A stretch of 64,000 bases of DNA from Microbacterium tenebrionis (GTDB lineage: Bacteria; Actinomycetota; Actinomycetes; Actinomycetales; Microbacteriaceae), in the NCBI RefSeq assembly GCF_903645325.1, contig NZ_CAHJXQ010000002.1, positions 516,453 to 580,452 of the forward strand. Reading direction: 5' to 3'. The translations under genes were made by a program, and so were the position numbers. The notes beneath the pieces are model-generated. The model was not told the DNA's origin. It did not search any database and saw nothing but the letters and a program-made list of their open reading frames with translations. Below, piece by piece: positions 7,630 through 14,844 of the stretch (position 1 is the stretch's first letter; each line of letters opens with the position of its first letter).

Positions 7630-8893
7630 CGTCATAGTCGCGGAAGGACGGCGCCGACCGCACGAGCAGCGCGACCAGCACGATGACGATGAACCCTCCG
7701 AGCAGGGGTGGGAACCACAACGCGGTGAGCGTTGCGAGCGTACCTGCGTAGAGCGCGCCGATGCGGGGTCCTCCGGTGACGACGATGATGAAGATCCCCT
7801 GGAGTCTGCCGCGGATGCTGTCGGGAACGGATGCCTGCATCATCGTGCTGCGATAGATCGAGCTGACGTTGTCGGCGGCGCCGGATGCCGCGAGCGCGAT
7901 GCACGCCGCGATGACGAGTCCGAGATTGACGTGGGTCTCGTCGGCGGGCGGCATCCACACCCCGATGAGGAGGACGGCTCCGAACACGAGGATCGCCGCT
8001 CCATAGGCCTGGATCGCGCGCTGGATGCCACGACCGTGCCATCGGTAGCGCACGACCCGGCCCGAGAACAGGCTCGACAGGAACGTGCCCGCCGCGACGG
8101 CGGCTGTCAGTGCACCCGTGGTGACCGCGCCGCCTCCGAGCAGAACCGTGCCCAGCGCCGGGTACAGCGCGACAGGCTGGCCGAAGGTCATCGCGATGAT
8201 GTCGAGGATGTACTGCATCCGGATGTTCTTCGCCCGCTGGAGGAAGCGCCACCCGTCGACGAGGGACTCGAGCCCTGGGCGGACGATCGTTCCCTCAGGG
8301 CGGAGCGACGGAAGAGTCCACAGACCCATGAACATCGCGAGCATGAGGACGACGTCGATCGTGTACGTCCAGCCGTAGCTGGTGGTCGCGACCAGCACGC
8401 CGGCGAGCGCGGGACCGACCATCACCATGATCCCGATCGTGATGCCGTTGAGTGCGGATGCCGAAGCCAGCAGGTCGCGGGGGAGAAGACGCGGGATGAT
8501 CGCGCTGCGCGTCGCCATACCGACCGAGTTCGCCGCCGCGTTGATGATGCTCAGCGCGTAGAGCCACCAGATCGTCTCGAGGTGGGTCCAGGTCAGCGCC
8601 GCGAGCATGAGCGTGGAGGCGAACGTGATCACGGCCGCGATCAACCCGACGACGCGGCGGTCGAACGCGTCGGCGAGCATTCCGCCGTAGAGCCCGGCGA
8701 GGATCATCGGCACGAGGCCTGCGACGGCGACCATCGACACCGCGAACGTGCTCGAGGTCAGCTCGAACACGTGCAGCATGATCGTGACAAGTGTCAGCTG
8801 CCCGCCCATGCCCGCAAGGGTGGATCCGATCCACAGGCGGGTGAAGGCGGGGCTCGCCCGGAAGGGGCGGAGATCGATCAGGGCGCTGCTCAC
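7610..8893 (-). CDS. MFS transporter, EntS-like group
   Basis: 427-residue protein with about 12 hydrophobic segments. The MFS loop motif appears as GGMLADAFDRRVVG near residue 75, and the conserved helix-4/5 arrangement (ATRSAIIPRLLP) is typical of the MFS_3/EntS group, many members of which export siderophores or drugs. The substrate cannot be told. The GTG at 8893 is supported by a TAGCCT box (8900-8905) 6 bases upstream on this strand, implying a leaderless mRNA. Confidence 0.8.
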   Translation of the reverse strand: MSSALIDLRPFRASPAFTRLWIGSTLAGMGGQLTLVTIMLHVFELTSSTFAVSMVAVAGLVPMILAGLYGGMLADAFDRRVVGLIAAVITFASTLMLAALTWTHLETIWWLYALSIINAAANSVGMATRSAIIPRLLPRDLLASASALNGITIGIMVMVGPALAGVLVATTSYGWTYTIDVVLMLAMFMGLWTLPSLRPEGTIVRPGLESLVDGWRFLQRAKNIRMQYILDIIAMTFGQPVALYPALGTVLLGGGAVTTGALTAAVAAGTFLSSLFSGRVVRYRWHGRGIQRAIQAYGAAILVFGAVLLIGVWMPPADETHVNLGLVIAACIALAASGAADNVSSIYRSTMMQASVPDSIRGRLQGIFIIVVTGGPRIGALYAGTLATLTALWFPPLLGGFIVIVLVALLVRSAPSFRDYDAEDPAP

Positions 8894-9021
8894 CGGACGA
8901 GGCTATCCGGTGTCCGCAGGGCTGGTAGACTCTACAGGTTGCCGTTTGATCGGCCGCGGATAAAGAGAGCCCACGCATCAGGCGTCGGGCGCCGCGCAAC
9001 GACTGAAAGGGGATCGAATCT

Positions 9022-9291
9022 ATGGCACTGGAAGCAGACGTCAAGAAGGCGATCATCGAAGAGTACGCGACGCACCCCGGTGACACCGGATCCCCCGAGG
9101 TGCAGGCCGCAATGCTGACGCAGCGCATCAAGGACCTCACCGAGCACCTCAAGGAGCACAAGCACGACCACCACTCGCGTCGTGGGCTGTTCCTGCTCGT
9201 CGGTCAGCGTCGTCGTCTGCTCGGCTACCTCCAGAGCGTGGACATCGAGCGCTACCGCTCGCTGATCCAGCGACTCGGACTGCGGCGATAA
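9022..9291 (+). CDS. rpsO: 30S ribosomal protein S15
   Basis: 89-residue primary 16S rRNA-binding protein of the central domain of the small subunit. The family core [34 protein letters not shown] and [14 protein letters not shown] is complete. A TAGACT box at 8926-8931 gives a leader of about 80 nt, and AAAGGGGATC precedes the ATG. S15 regulates its own mRNA in many bacteria through leader structure; whether this leader does so cannot be read from the sequence alone. Confidence 0.98.
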   Translation: MALEADVKKAIIEEYATHPGDTGSPEVQAAMLTQRIKDLTEHLKEHKHDHHSRRGLFLLVGQRRRLLGYLQSVDIERYRSLIQRLGLRR

Positions 9292-9391
9292 GCCGCAGGA
9301 CGCAATCAGACGCAGTCTGGAGAGGATCGGCGCACGCCGATCCGAATCGCCGATAACGCGACCAGCGTTCAATCGCGCAGAACATTCTTGA

Positions 9392-9422
9392 GAAGGCCTC
9401 CCCACGGTGTGGGGAGGCCTTC
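9392..9422 (+). terminator. Hairpin terminator after rpsO
   Basis: Perfect 14-bp stem GAAGGCCTCCCCAC (9392-9405) with GTGGGGAGGCCTTC (9409-9422) and a 3-base loop. Followed by a short T-containing stretch. Confidence 0.85.
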
Positions 9423-9437
9423 ACCGTTTCCGGGAGC

Positions 9438-10442
9438 TCAGCTGGGCGCGTTCGCCAGATCCGCGTGGTGGATCTCGACGACGTTCGGGTGCGCACGCAG
9501 CCGGTAGCGCAGCGCGTTCTCGCCGTAGACGCCGTCGATGGGGTTCTCGCCCTCGCCCGAGACGCCTCGTGACTGCGCGCGCAGCTCGTCGGGCAGGTCG
9601 ATGACTGGCACCTGCGAGTTCAGCGCCGGATTGAAGAAGAACGGCACCGAGACGCGGTCGTCGGGCGCCTTCGGCGAGATCACGCGGTGCTTGGTGGCCT
9701 TGAGATAGCCGCCCGTGGCGTACTCGAGCATCTCGCCGATGTTGACGATGAACGCGTCATCGACCGGCGGTGCATCCACCCACTCGCCGCCGCGCTCGAC
9801 CTGCAGGCCGCCCTTGCCCGGTTCCACCCAGAGCAGCGTGAGAACTCCGCCGTCCTTGTGGATGCCGACGCCCTGCTGGGGCTCGACGGCATCCGTTCCC
9901 GGGTAGCGCACGATCTTGAGCAGGCTCTCGGCCTCCTCGAACGCGGCGTCGAAGTGCGTGGGAGCAACGCCGAGGGCCTCTGCCCAGCTGCTCAGCAGCT
10001 TCCGCGAGATTGCGGTGAGGTGCCGCTGCCAGCTCTCGGCGACCTCGCGCAGCTCCGGCTGCACCGCGGGCCACAGGTTCGGGCCGATCAGCCGGTTGTA
10101 TGCGGGGCCGCCCTGCACGCTCTCGCGCTCCGGGCCGATGTCGATCTGCTCGCGCCAGTCGATCTTGCCCTGGGTGAGCTCGCCGCCGATGCGGGTGTAC
10201 CCGCGGAACTGCGGGCTGTGCACGTTTTCGATGGCGAGCTTGTCGTCCTCGGGAAGGGCGAAGAAGTCGCGCGCAGCCCGCTGGAGCCGCCGGAACAGAT
10301 CGTGCTCGATGCCCGTTCCGACGAGGTAGAAGAATCCGACGTCATGGGCGGCCACGGCGAGGTCTTCGCGGAAGCGGGCGGCGTCCTCGGGGCTCTTGTC
10401 CAGGTCGGACAGGTCGAGGATGGGGAGGTTCAGATCAGCCAT
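9438..10442 (-). CDS. 2-oxoglutarate/Fe(II)-dependent oxygenase, isopenicillin-N-synthase-like
   Basis: 334-residue cytosolic non-heme iron oxygenase. The DIOX_N region (residues 7-110) is followed by the 2OG-Fe(II) domain with iron ligands His195 and Asp197 (GIHKDGG) and His252 (TKHRV), and the RVS motif at 263-265 for the 2-oxoglutarate carboxylate. It is therefore probably active; the substrate is unknown. ATG at 10442 is preferred to the longer frame because TACTCT (10449-10454) lies 6 bases upstream on this strand. Confidence 0.85.
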   Translation of the reverse strand: MADLNLPILDLSDLDKSPEDAARFREDLAVAAHDVGFFYLVGTGIEHDLFRRLQRAARDFFALPEDDKLAIENVHSPQFRGYTRIGGELTQGKIDWREQIDIGPERESVQGGPAYNRLIGPNLWPAVQPELREVAESWQRHLTAISRKLLSSWAEALGVAPTHFDAAFEEAESLLKIVRYPGTDAVEPQQGVGIHKDGGVLTLLWVEPGKGGLQVERGGEWVDAPPVDDAFIVNIGEMLEYATGGYLKATKHRVISPKAPDDRVSVPFFFNPALNSQVPVIDLPDELRAQSRGVSGEGENPIDGVYGENALRYRLRAHPNVVEIHHADLANAPS

Positions 10443-10529
10443 GACCCGAGAGTAAGTCCGTTTTCTGCGAGGGCGGGCGAGTGTTACGGACATCGCGCGC
10501 AGGGTGCTAATGTCAGCTCGCTAAGGACT

Positions 10530-10716
10530 GCCGTCGGCATCCTCGTCGCCTATCTCCGCCGCCTCGGCCGTCGCGATGTGCTTCCGCGCATGTGGGCTGG
10601 CATCGGTCTCGAGCGACCTCATGAACGAGTACATCCGGCACATCGGCACCGGTATCTGGGCGATCCCGCCCGGTGCGGCACCGGGGTCCTACGTCGGATC
10701 GGGACTGTTCGCCTGA
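10530..10716 (+). pseudogene. Deletion scar: piece of EfeU-like iron permease joined to end of EfeB-like peroxidase
   Basis: Frame at 10530-10610 reads VGILVAYLRRLGRRDVLPRM..., closely resembling the first helix and loop of FTR1/EfeU ferrous iron permeases. From 10612 a different frame reads SDLMNEYIRHIGTGIWAIPP... and ends at a TGA at 10714-10716, resembling the C-terminal 35 residues of the heme peroxidase EfeB. In Actinobacteria the order is efeU-efeO-efeB, so one deletion from inside efeU to the end of efeB explains both pieces and the absence of efeO. The EfeU N-terminus is also missing. Identification is from remembered family sequence, without a search. Confidence 0.55.
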
Positions 10717-11855
10717 CGTTTCGCGCCCTCCCGTGGACGCCGCGATCCGGTGGGGTCGTCGCGCCTCGACGTCTCGACGAGCCGCGTGTCCGAGAACAGC
10801 CACCGCGCCCGCGGTTCGATCAGCGGCCGGAACACCCACCGCACCGGCCTCGTGGCCAGCACCACGGCGATCGCCCCCGAGAGCACGATGACGGCGGGCA
10901 GCCACAACCAGGTCGGCTCCGCGTTGCGCAGAATCCCCGTCTCGCGGAACGGGTACAGCACGAACGAGTGCAGCAGGTAGACGTACATCGTGTACTGACC
11001 GAACTTCGTCCACCAGTGCTCGCCGCGGGGGATCAGGGCGAAGAAGGCGACGCTGAGGACGACGCCGAGCACGATCAGCAGGAGCCGGATGCCGCCGGAC
11101 CACCACACATGCGCCCCGAGATCCGAGTACGCGTCGTTGTAGAAGAACCAGGTGTCGAGGTCGACGCTCTTCCACAGATCCACCCAGTTCCACGCGATGA
11201 ACCCCTCGACGGCGAAGATCGCGAGGGCGACCGCGCGCACCCACCACGGGCGGACGTCGATCAGTCGCAGCCGGTTCACGAGATCGTGCTCGCGCACCCA
11301 CCAGCCGAGCACGAAGAACGGCAGGAATCCCAGGGTTCGCGAGAGCGAGAACGTGCTGTCGACGTTGGGCAGGTAGCCGGCGCCGATCGAGATCAGCAGG
11401 CTCCACACGAGCGGCCAGCGTAGCAGGGCGAGGTAGGGGAGGACGAGCCGGAAGATCCCCAGCGCCAGGAGGAACCACAGGGTCCACGACGGCTGTGTGA
11501 TGTTCGGGTTCGCCTGTCCCTCGACGAGCCACTTGGTGAGGGTCCAGAGCAGTTCGAAGATGACGTACGGTACGAGGATGTCGGTGATGACGCGCGACAT
11601 CTGCTTCCTCGTGGGCGGGGCCGCCTTCGAGAAGTAGCCCGAGATGATCGCGAACGCCGGCATGTGGAACGCGTACACCGCGAGATACAGGGCCATCGCG
11701 ATGCTGGAGTCGTACGTCAACCGCTGGATGGCATGACCGAGCACGACGAGGACGATGCATGCGTAGCGGGCGTTGTCCCAGAACGGCACGCGCCGCTTCG
11801 CACGGGCGATGCAGCCGGTCGCAGGGGCGCGCGGGGTCTGCGGGGTGCTGCTCAC
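10689..11855 (-). CDS. Acyltransferase-3 family membrane protein
   Basis: 388-residue protein with about ten hydrophobic segments, of the family that O-acylates cell-surface sugars and similar molecules. The N-terminal RVPFWDNARYACIVLVVLGHAIQRL contains the conserved D-N-R and the catalytic-type His seen in fungal and bacterial acyltransferase-3 proteins; FHMPAFAIISGYFS follows. The GTG at 11855 has TAGCCT (11862-11867) 6 bases upstream. The C-terminal 40 residues are soluble and basic and run over the efe remnant on the other strand by 28 bases. Confidence 0.85.
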   Translation of the reverse strand: MSSTPQTPRAPATGCIARAKRRVPFWDNARYACIVLVVLGHAIQRLTYDSSIAMALYLAVYAFHMPAFAIISGYFSKAAPPTRKQMSRVITDILVPYVIFELLWTLTKWLVEGQANPNITQPSWTLWFLLALGIFRLVLPYLALLRWPLVWSLLISIGAGYLPNVDSTFSLSRTLGFLPFFVLGWWVREHDLVNRLRLIDVRPWWVRAVALAIFAVEGFIAWNWVDLWKSVDLDTWFFYNDAYSDLGAHVWWSGGIRLLLIVLGVVLSVAFFALIPRGEHWWTKFGQYTMYVYLLHSFVLYPFRETGILRNAEPTWLWLPAVIVLSGAIAVVLATRPVRWVFRPLIEPRARWLFSDTRLVETSRRDDPTGSRRPREGAKRQANSPDPT

Positions 11856-11900
11856 CCTTGAAGGCTACCGGCCGGGAATAAAGTTGCCGGGGTGGCGTTG

Positions 11901-11923
11901 TATCAGATACATTCAAATGAATA
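11901..11923. promoter_or_regulatory. Two abutting palindromes upstream of the flavin monooxygenase
   Basis: GTATCAGATAC (11901-11911) and ATTCAAATGAAT (11912-11923) are each perfect inverted repeats and lie end to end. A TACATT box (11909-11914) sits across their junction. The local AT-rich palindromes resemble operator sites of MarR- or TetR-type regulators, but no regulator gene is adjacent, so the bound protein is unknown. Confidence 0.5.
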
Positions 11924-11968
11924 GATGCGGATGCCACAGCATCCGCCGCGAGACCGGAGCATCAGACC

Positions 11969-13195
11969 ATGAGCGAGCAGACCGAGACCTCGGGCATCCA
12001 GTTCGGACTCTTCACCGTCAGTGACATCACGCAGAACCCCGTCACCGGTGAGACCCCGAGCGAGCGGCAGAAGATCAAGGACGCGATCCGGATCGCCACG
12101 CACGCGGAAGAAGTGGGCCTCGACGTCTTCGCGATCGGCGAGCACCACAACCCGCCGTTCTGGTCCTCGTCGCCGACCACGACCCTTGCCGCGATCGCGG
12201 CGCAGACCGAGCGGCTGATCCTCTCCACCTCCACCACGCTCATCACGACGAACGACCCGGTGAAGATCGCCGAGGACTTCGCGATGCTGCAGCACATCTC
12301 CGACGGCCGCACCGACCTCATGCTCGGCCGGGGCAACACCGGCCCGGTCTACCCGTGGTTCGGGCAGGACATCCGTCAAGGGCTGCCGCTGGCGATCGAG
12401 AACTATGCGCTCCTGCGCAAGCTCTGGGACGAGGACGTCGTCGACTGGGAGGGCAAGTTCCGCACCCCGCTGCAGGGCTTCACCTCGACGCCCCGGCCGC
12501 TCGACGGCGTGGCGCCGTTCGTGTGGCATGGCTCGATCCGCACGCCGGAGATCGCCGAGCAGGCCGCGTACTACGGCGACGGCTTCTTCGCGAACAACAT
12601 CTTCTGGCCCAAGGAGCACTACCAGCGCCTCATCGAGCTGTACCGCCAGCGCTACGCGCACTACGGCCACGGCACCCCCGAGCAGGCGATCGTCGGCATC
12701 GGCGGACAGGTGTTCACGCGCGCGAACTCACAGGACGCGGTGAACGAGTTCCGCCCGTTCTTCGACAACGCACCCGTCTACGGTCACGGCCCCAGCATGG
12801 AGGACTTCACCGAGATGACGCCGCTGACCGTCGGCTCGCCGCAGCAGGTCATCGACCGCTACGCCGCGATGCGCGACACGTTCGGCGACTACCAGCGCCA
12901 GCTGTTCCTCATCGACCACGCCGGACTCCCGCTGAAGGTCGTGCTCGAGCAGCTCGACATCCTCGGCGGCGAGGTCGTGCCCGTGCTGCGCAAGGAGCTG
13001 GCGAAGAACCGCCCGGCCGCGGTGCCGGATGCGCCCACGCATGCGGCCCGCGTCAAGGCGGTCTACGGCGACGGACCGGCGCGCGAGGCCCGTCCCGGCG
13101 CGAACCGCGGCGACAACCTCACCGCAGGATCGCCCTACCAGGACACGCCGGCGCCCGCCGGCGCCGCGTTCGGACTCGGCCGGAAGGAGGCCTGA
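11969..13195 (+). CDS. LLM-class flavin-dependent oxidoreductase (CE1758-type)
   Basis: 408-residue luciferase-like TIM-barrel monooxygenase that uses reduced FMN. Family features are IGEHHNPPFWSSSPTTTLAAIAAQTERLILSTSTT-like order (EHH at about residue 58) and LMLGRGNTGPVYPWFG near residue 115. It is immediately followed by an FMN reductase gene with 2 bases between stop and start, so the pair forms a two-component system in which the reductase supplies FMNH2. Substrate unknown. The C-terminal 45 residues are low complexity, rich in Ala, Pro and Gly. Confidence 0.85.
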   Translation: MSEQTETSGIQFGLFTVSDITQNPVTGETPSERQKIKDAIRIATHAEEVGLDVFAIGEHHNPPFWSSSPTTTLAAIAAQTERLILSTSTTLITTNDPVKIAEDFAMLQHISDGRTDLMLGRGNTGPVYPWFGQDIRQGLPLAIENYALLRKLWDEDVVDWEGKFRTPLQGFTSTPRPLDGVAPFVWHGSIRTPEIAEQAAYYGDGFFANNIFWPKEHYQRLIELYRQRYAHYGHGTPEQAIVGIGGQVFTRANSQDAVNEFRPFFDNAPVYGHGPSMEDFTEMTPLTVGSPQQVIDRYAAMRDTFGDYQRQLFLIDHAGLPLKVVLEQLDILGGEVVPVLRKELAKNRPAAVPDAPTHAARVKAVYGDGPAREARPGANRGDNLTAGSPYQDTPAPAGAAFGLGRKEA

Positions 13196-13197
13196 GC

Positions 13198-13842
13198 ATG
13201 ACGGAGCGTCGCATCGCCGTGATCTCGGGCGGGCTCTCCAACCCGTCCTCGACCCGGATGCTGGCCGACAAGCTGGCCGCCGAGACCGTGAAGCAGCTCG
13301 CCGAGCGTGACATCGAGGCGTCGGTCGACGTGATCGAGCTGCGTGACTTCGCGCACGACATCACGAACAACATGCTGACCGGGTTCGCACCGGCGAACCT
13401 CGAGACGGCGATCAACACGGTGTACTCGGCCGATGCGCTGATCGCCGTGACGCCGATCTTCTCGACGAGCTACTCGGGGCTGTTCAAGTCGTTCATCGAC
13501 GTCCTCGACCCCGACGCGCTCACCGGCAAGCCTGTGCTCATCGGCGCGAACGCGGGAACGGCCAGGCACTCGCTGGCGATCGACTACGCGATCCGTCCGC
13601 TGTTCGCCTACCTGCACGCCGAGGCCGTATCGACGGGTGTGTTCGCAGCATCCAGCGACTGGGGCGGCGGAGCCGATGAGGTCGCCCCGCTCGGCAAGCG
13701 CGTCGAGAAGGGCGCGCGCGAGCTCGCCGAGGCGATCGCCCGCAAGGATGCCGCGACGACGTCCGACCCGTTCGATCCGGCGAACTACCTCGGCGAGGGG
13801 CGCTCGTTCGGCCACCTGCTCGGAGGGCTCGCAGGGGAGTGA
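13198..13842 (+). CDS. NAD(P)H-dependent FMN reductase (CE1759-type)
   Basis: 214-residue flavodoxin-like NADPH-dependent FMN reductase. The nucleotide-binding loop ISGGLSNPSSTR begins at residue 8 and the TPIFSTSYSGLFKSFIDVLD segment near residue 82 is the flavin-binding region. Tight spacing after the monooxygenase gene (2 bases) marks a shared operon and function, namely supplying FMNH2 to the upstream oxygenase. Confidence 0.9.
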   Translation: MTERRIAVISGGLSNPSSTRMLADKLAAETVKQLAERDIEASVDVIELRDFAHDITNNMLTGFAPANLETAINTVYSADALIAVTPIFSTSYSGLFKSFIDVLDPDALTGKPVLIGANAGTARHSLAIDYAIRPLFAYLHAEAVSTGVFAASSDWGGGADEVAPLGKRVEKGARELAEAIARKDAATTSDPFDPANYLGEGRSFGHLLGGLAGE

Positions 13843-13854
13843 GGCCAGCATGAG

Positions 13855-13888
13855 GAAGGCGCCGACCCGGTTCCGGGTCGGCGCCTTC
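13855..13888. terminator. Bidirectional terminator between FMN reductase and DUF5302 gene
   Basis: Perfect 16-bp stem (13855-13870 with 13873-13888; left arm GAAGGCGCCGACCCGG), very short loop, located between convergent genes. Confidence 0.85.
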
Positions 13889-13895
13889 TGGACGG

Positions 13896-14075
13896 TCAAC
13901 CGCTCTTGCGTCGGAACTCGCGCCGCGTCTGCGGGGCGTTCACCGCATGGACGGCGGAGTCGCCGTCCATGTGCGACTCGCCGTCGCGGTGGTGAGCGTT
14001 CTTCTTCTCGAGCGCTTCCTTGAACTTGCGCTTCATGTCCTCCGAGGGGGACGCAGCGCCTTCTTCGGTGCTCAT
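13896..14075 (-). CDS. DUF5302 family small protein
   Basis: 59-residue charged protein. The frame reads MSTEEGAASPSEDMKRKF and onward, with the EDMKRKFKEALEKKN stretch characteristic of the actinobacterial DUF5302 family. No function is known for the family. The start is well supported: TAGGCT (14082-14087, this strand) lies 6 bases before the ATG, and its first three bases are also the TAG stop of the DedA gene. Confidence 0.8.
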   Translation of the reverse strand: MSTEEGAASPSEDMKRKFKEALEKKNAHHRDGESHMDGDSAVHAVNAPQTRREFRRKSG

Positions 14076-14084
14076 GCGGTCAGC

Positions 14085-14705
14085 CTAGTCGCGCAGCGCG
14101 GGGGATCGATAGCCTGTGCGTATCCGATCGCGGCGTCGGATCAGAAGGTCGATCAGCGCGCCGATGGCGATCGCGGCGACGACCGAGACGAGGATCGCGA
14201 CGACAGGACCACCGGGCAGGATCGCCGCGAAGAGAGCGCCGACGGCAGCCTGATAGGCGGCCCAGCCGGTCGCGGCGACCGCGACCAGGGCGGCGTAGCG
14301 GGGGAGAGGGACGCGCGTCGCTCCGGCGACGAGATTCAGGGCGAGGCGGGCGAACGGGATGAACCGCGCGGTGAACAGCACGACGGCGGTTCCCGATTGC
14401 AGACGGTCGTGCGCCCAGGTGCGCGCCCTGACCACTCGTGGGGAGCGCATCCACCGCCAGCGTTCGATGCCCGCCCAGCGACCGATGCCGTAGCAGAGCA
14501 GGTCGCCGCAGGCGGCGGCCGCGGCAGCCACGGCGATGACCGCCCACAGCGGCGGTGCGGCGGACGAGATCGACAGGGCGCCGATGGCCGTCACGGCGAT
14601 CTCGCCCGGGACGACGACGAAGAAGGCGTCGCCGAGCACGAGGAGCGCCATGGCGATCAGGGCCCACGGGCCGTGCACGGCATCCAGAACCACGTCGGTG
14701 ATCAC
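14085..14705 (-). CDS. DedA-family membrane protein
   Basis: 206-residue SNARE-associated/DedA protein with four to five hydrophobic segments; the family includes flippases for lipid carriers and membrane-stress proteins. The conserved GDLLCYGIGRWAG (about residue 63) and ARFIPFARLALNLVAGATRVPLPRY segments are present, including the family's F-R-P-like arginines. GTG at 14705 is chosen because the protein then begins directly before the first helix; the longer frame runs into the divergent glycosyltransferase gene and looks non-coding. Confidence 0.8.
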   Translation of the reverse strand: MITDVVLDAVHGPWALIAMALLVLGDAFFVVVPGEIAVTAIGALSISSAAPPLWAVIAVAAAAAACGDLLCYGIGRWAGIERWRWMRSPRVVRARTWAHDRLQSGTAVVLFTARFIPFARLALNLVAGATRVPLPRYAALVAVAATGWAAYQAAVGALFAAILPGGPVVAILVSVVAAIAIGALIDLLIRRRDRIRTGYRSPALRD

Positions 14706-14844
14706 GTCTCGACGATGCGCTCCCGAGATGAACGGAAACCGAATCGGGGACAGCCGGTGAAGGAAAGTCGTGCAACCGGTGAACTCTCGGTTCCGGCGGC
14801 TGTCCGCACGCTGCCTCGCCGCATCGGCGGGGCATCCTGGCATC

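Noticed and set aside
8926..9021. Specific S15 autoregulatory structure in the rpsO leader
   Set aside because: The leader is present but I could not identify a recognised S15-binding fold by eye.
10717..11937. Long frames on both strands over the acyltransferase
   Set aside because: Only the minus-strand frame ending at 10689 has membrane segments and family motifs; the others are shadows.
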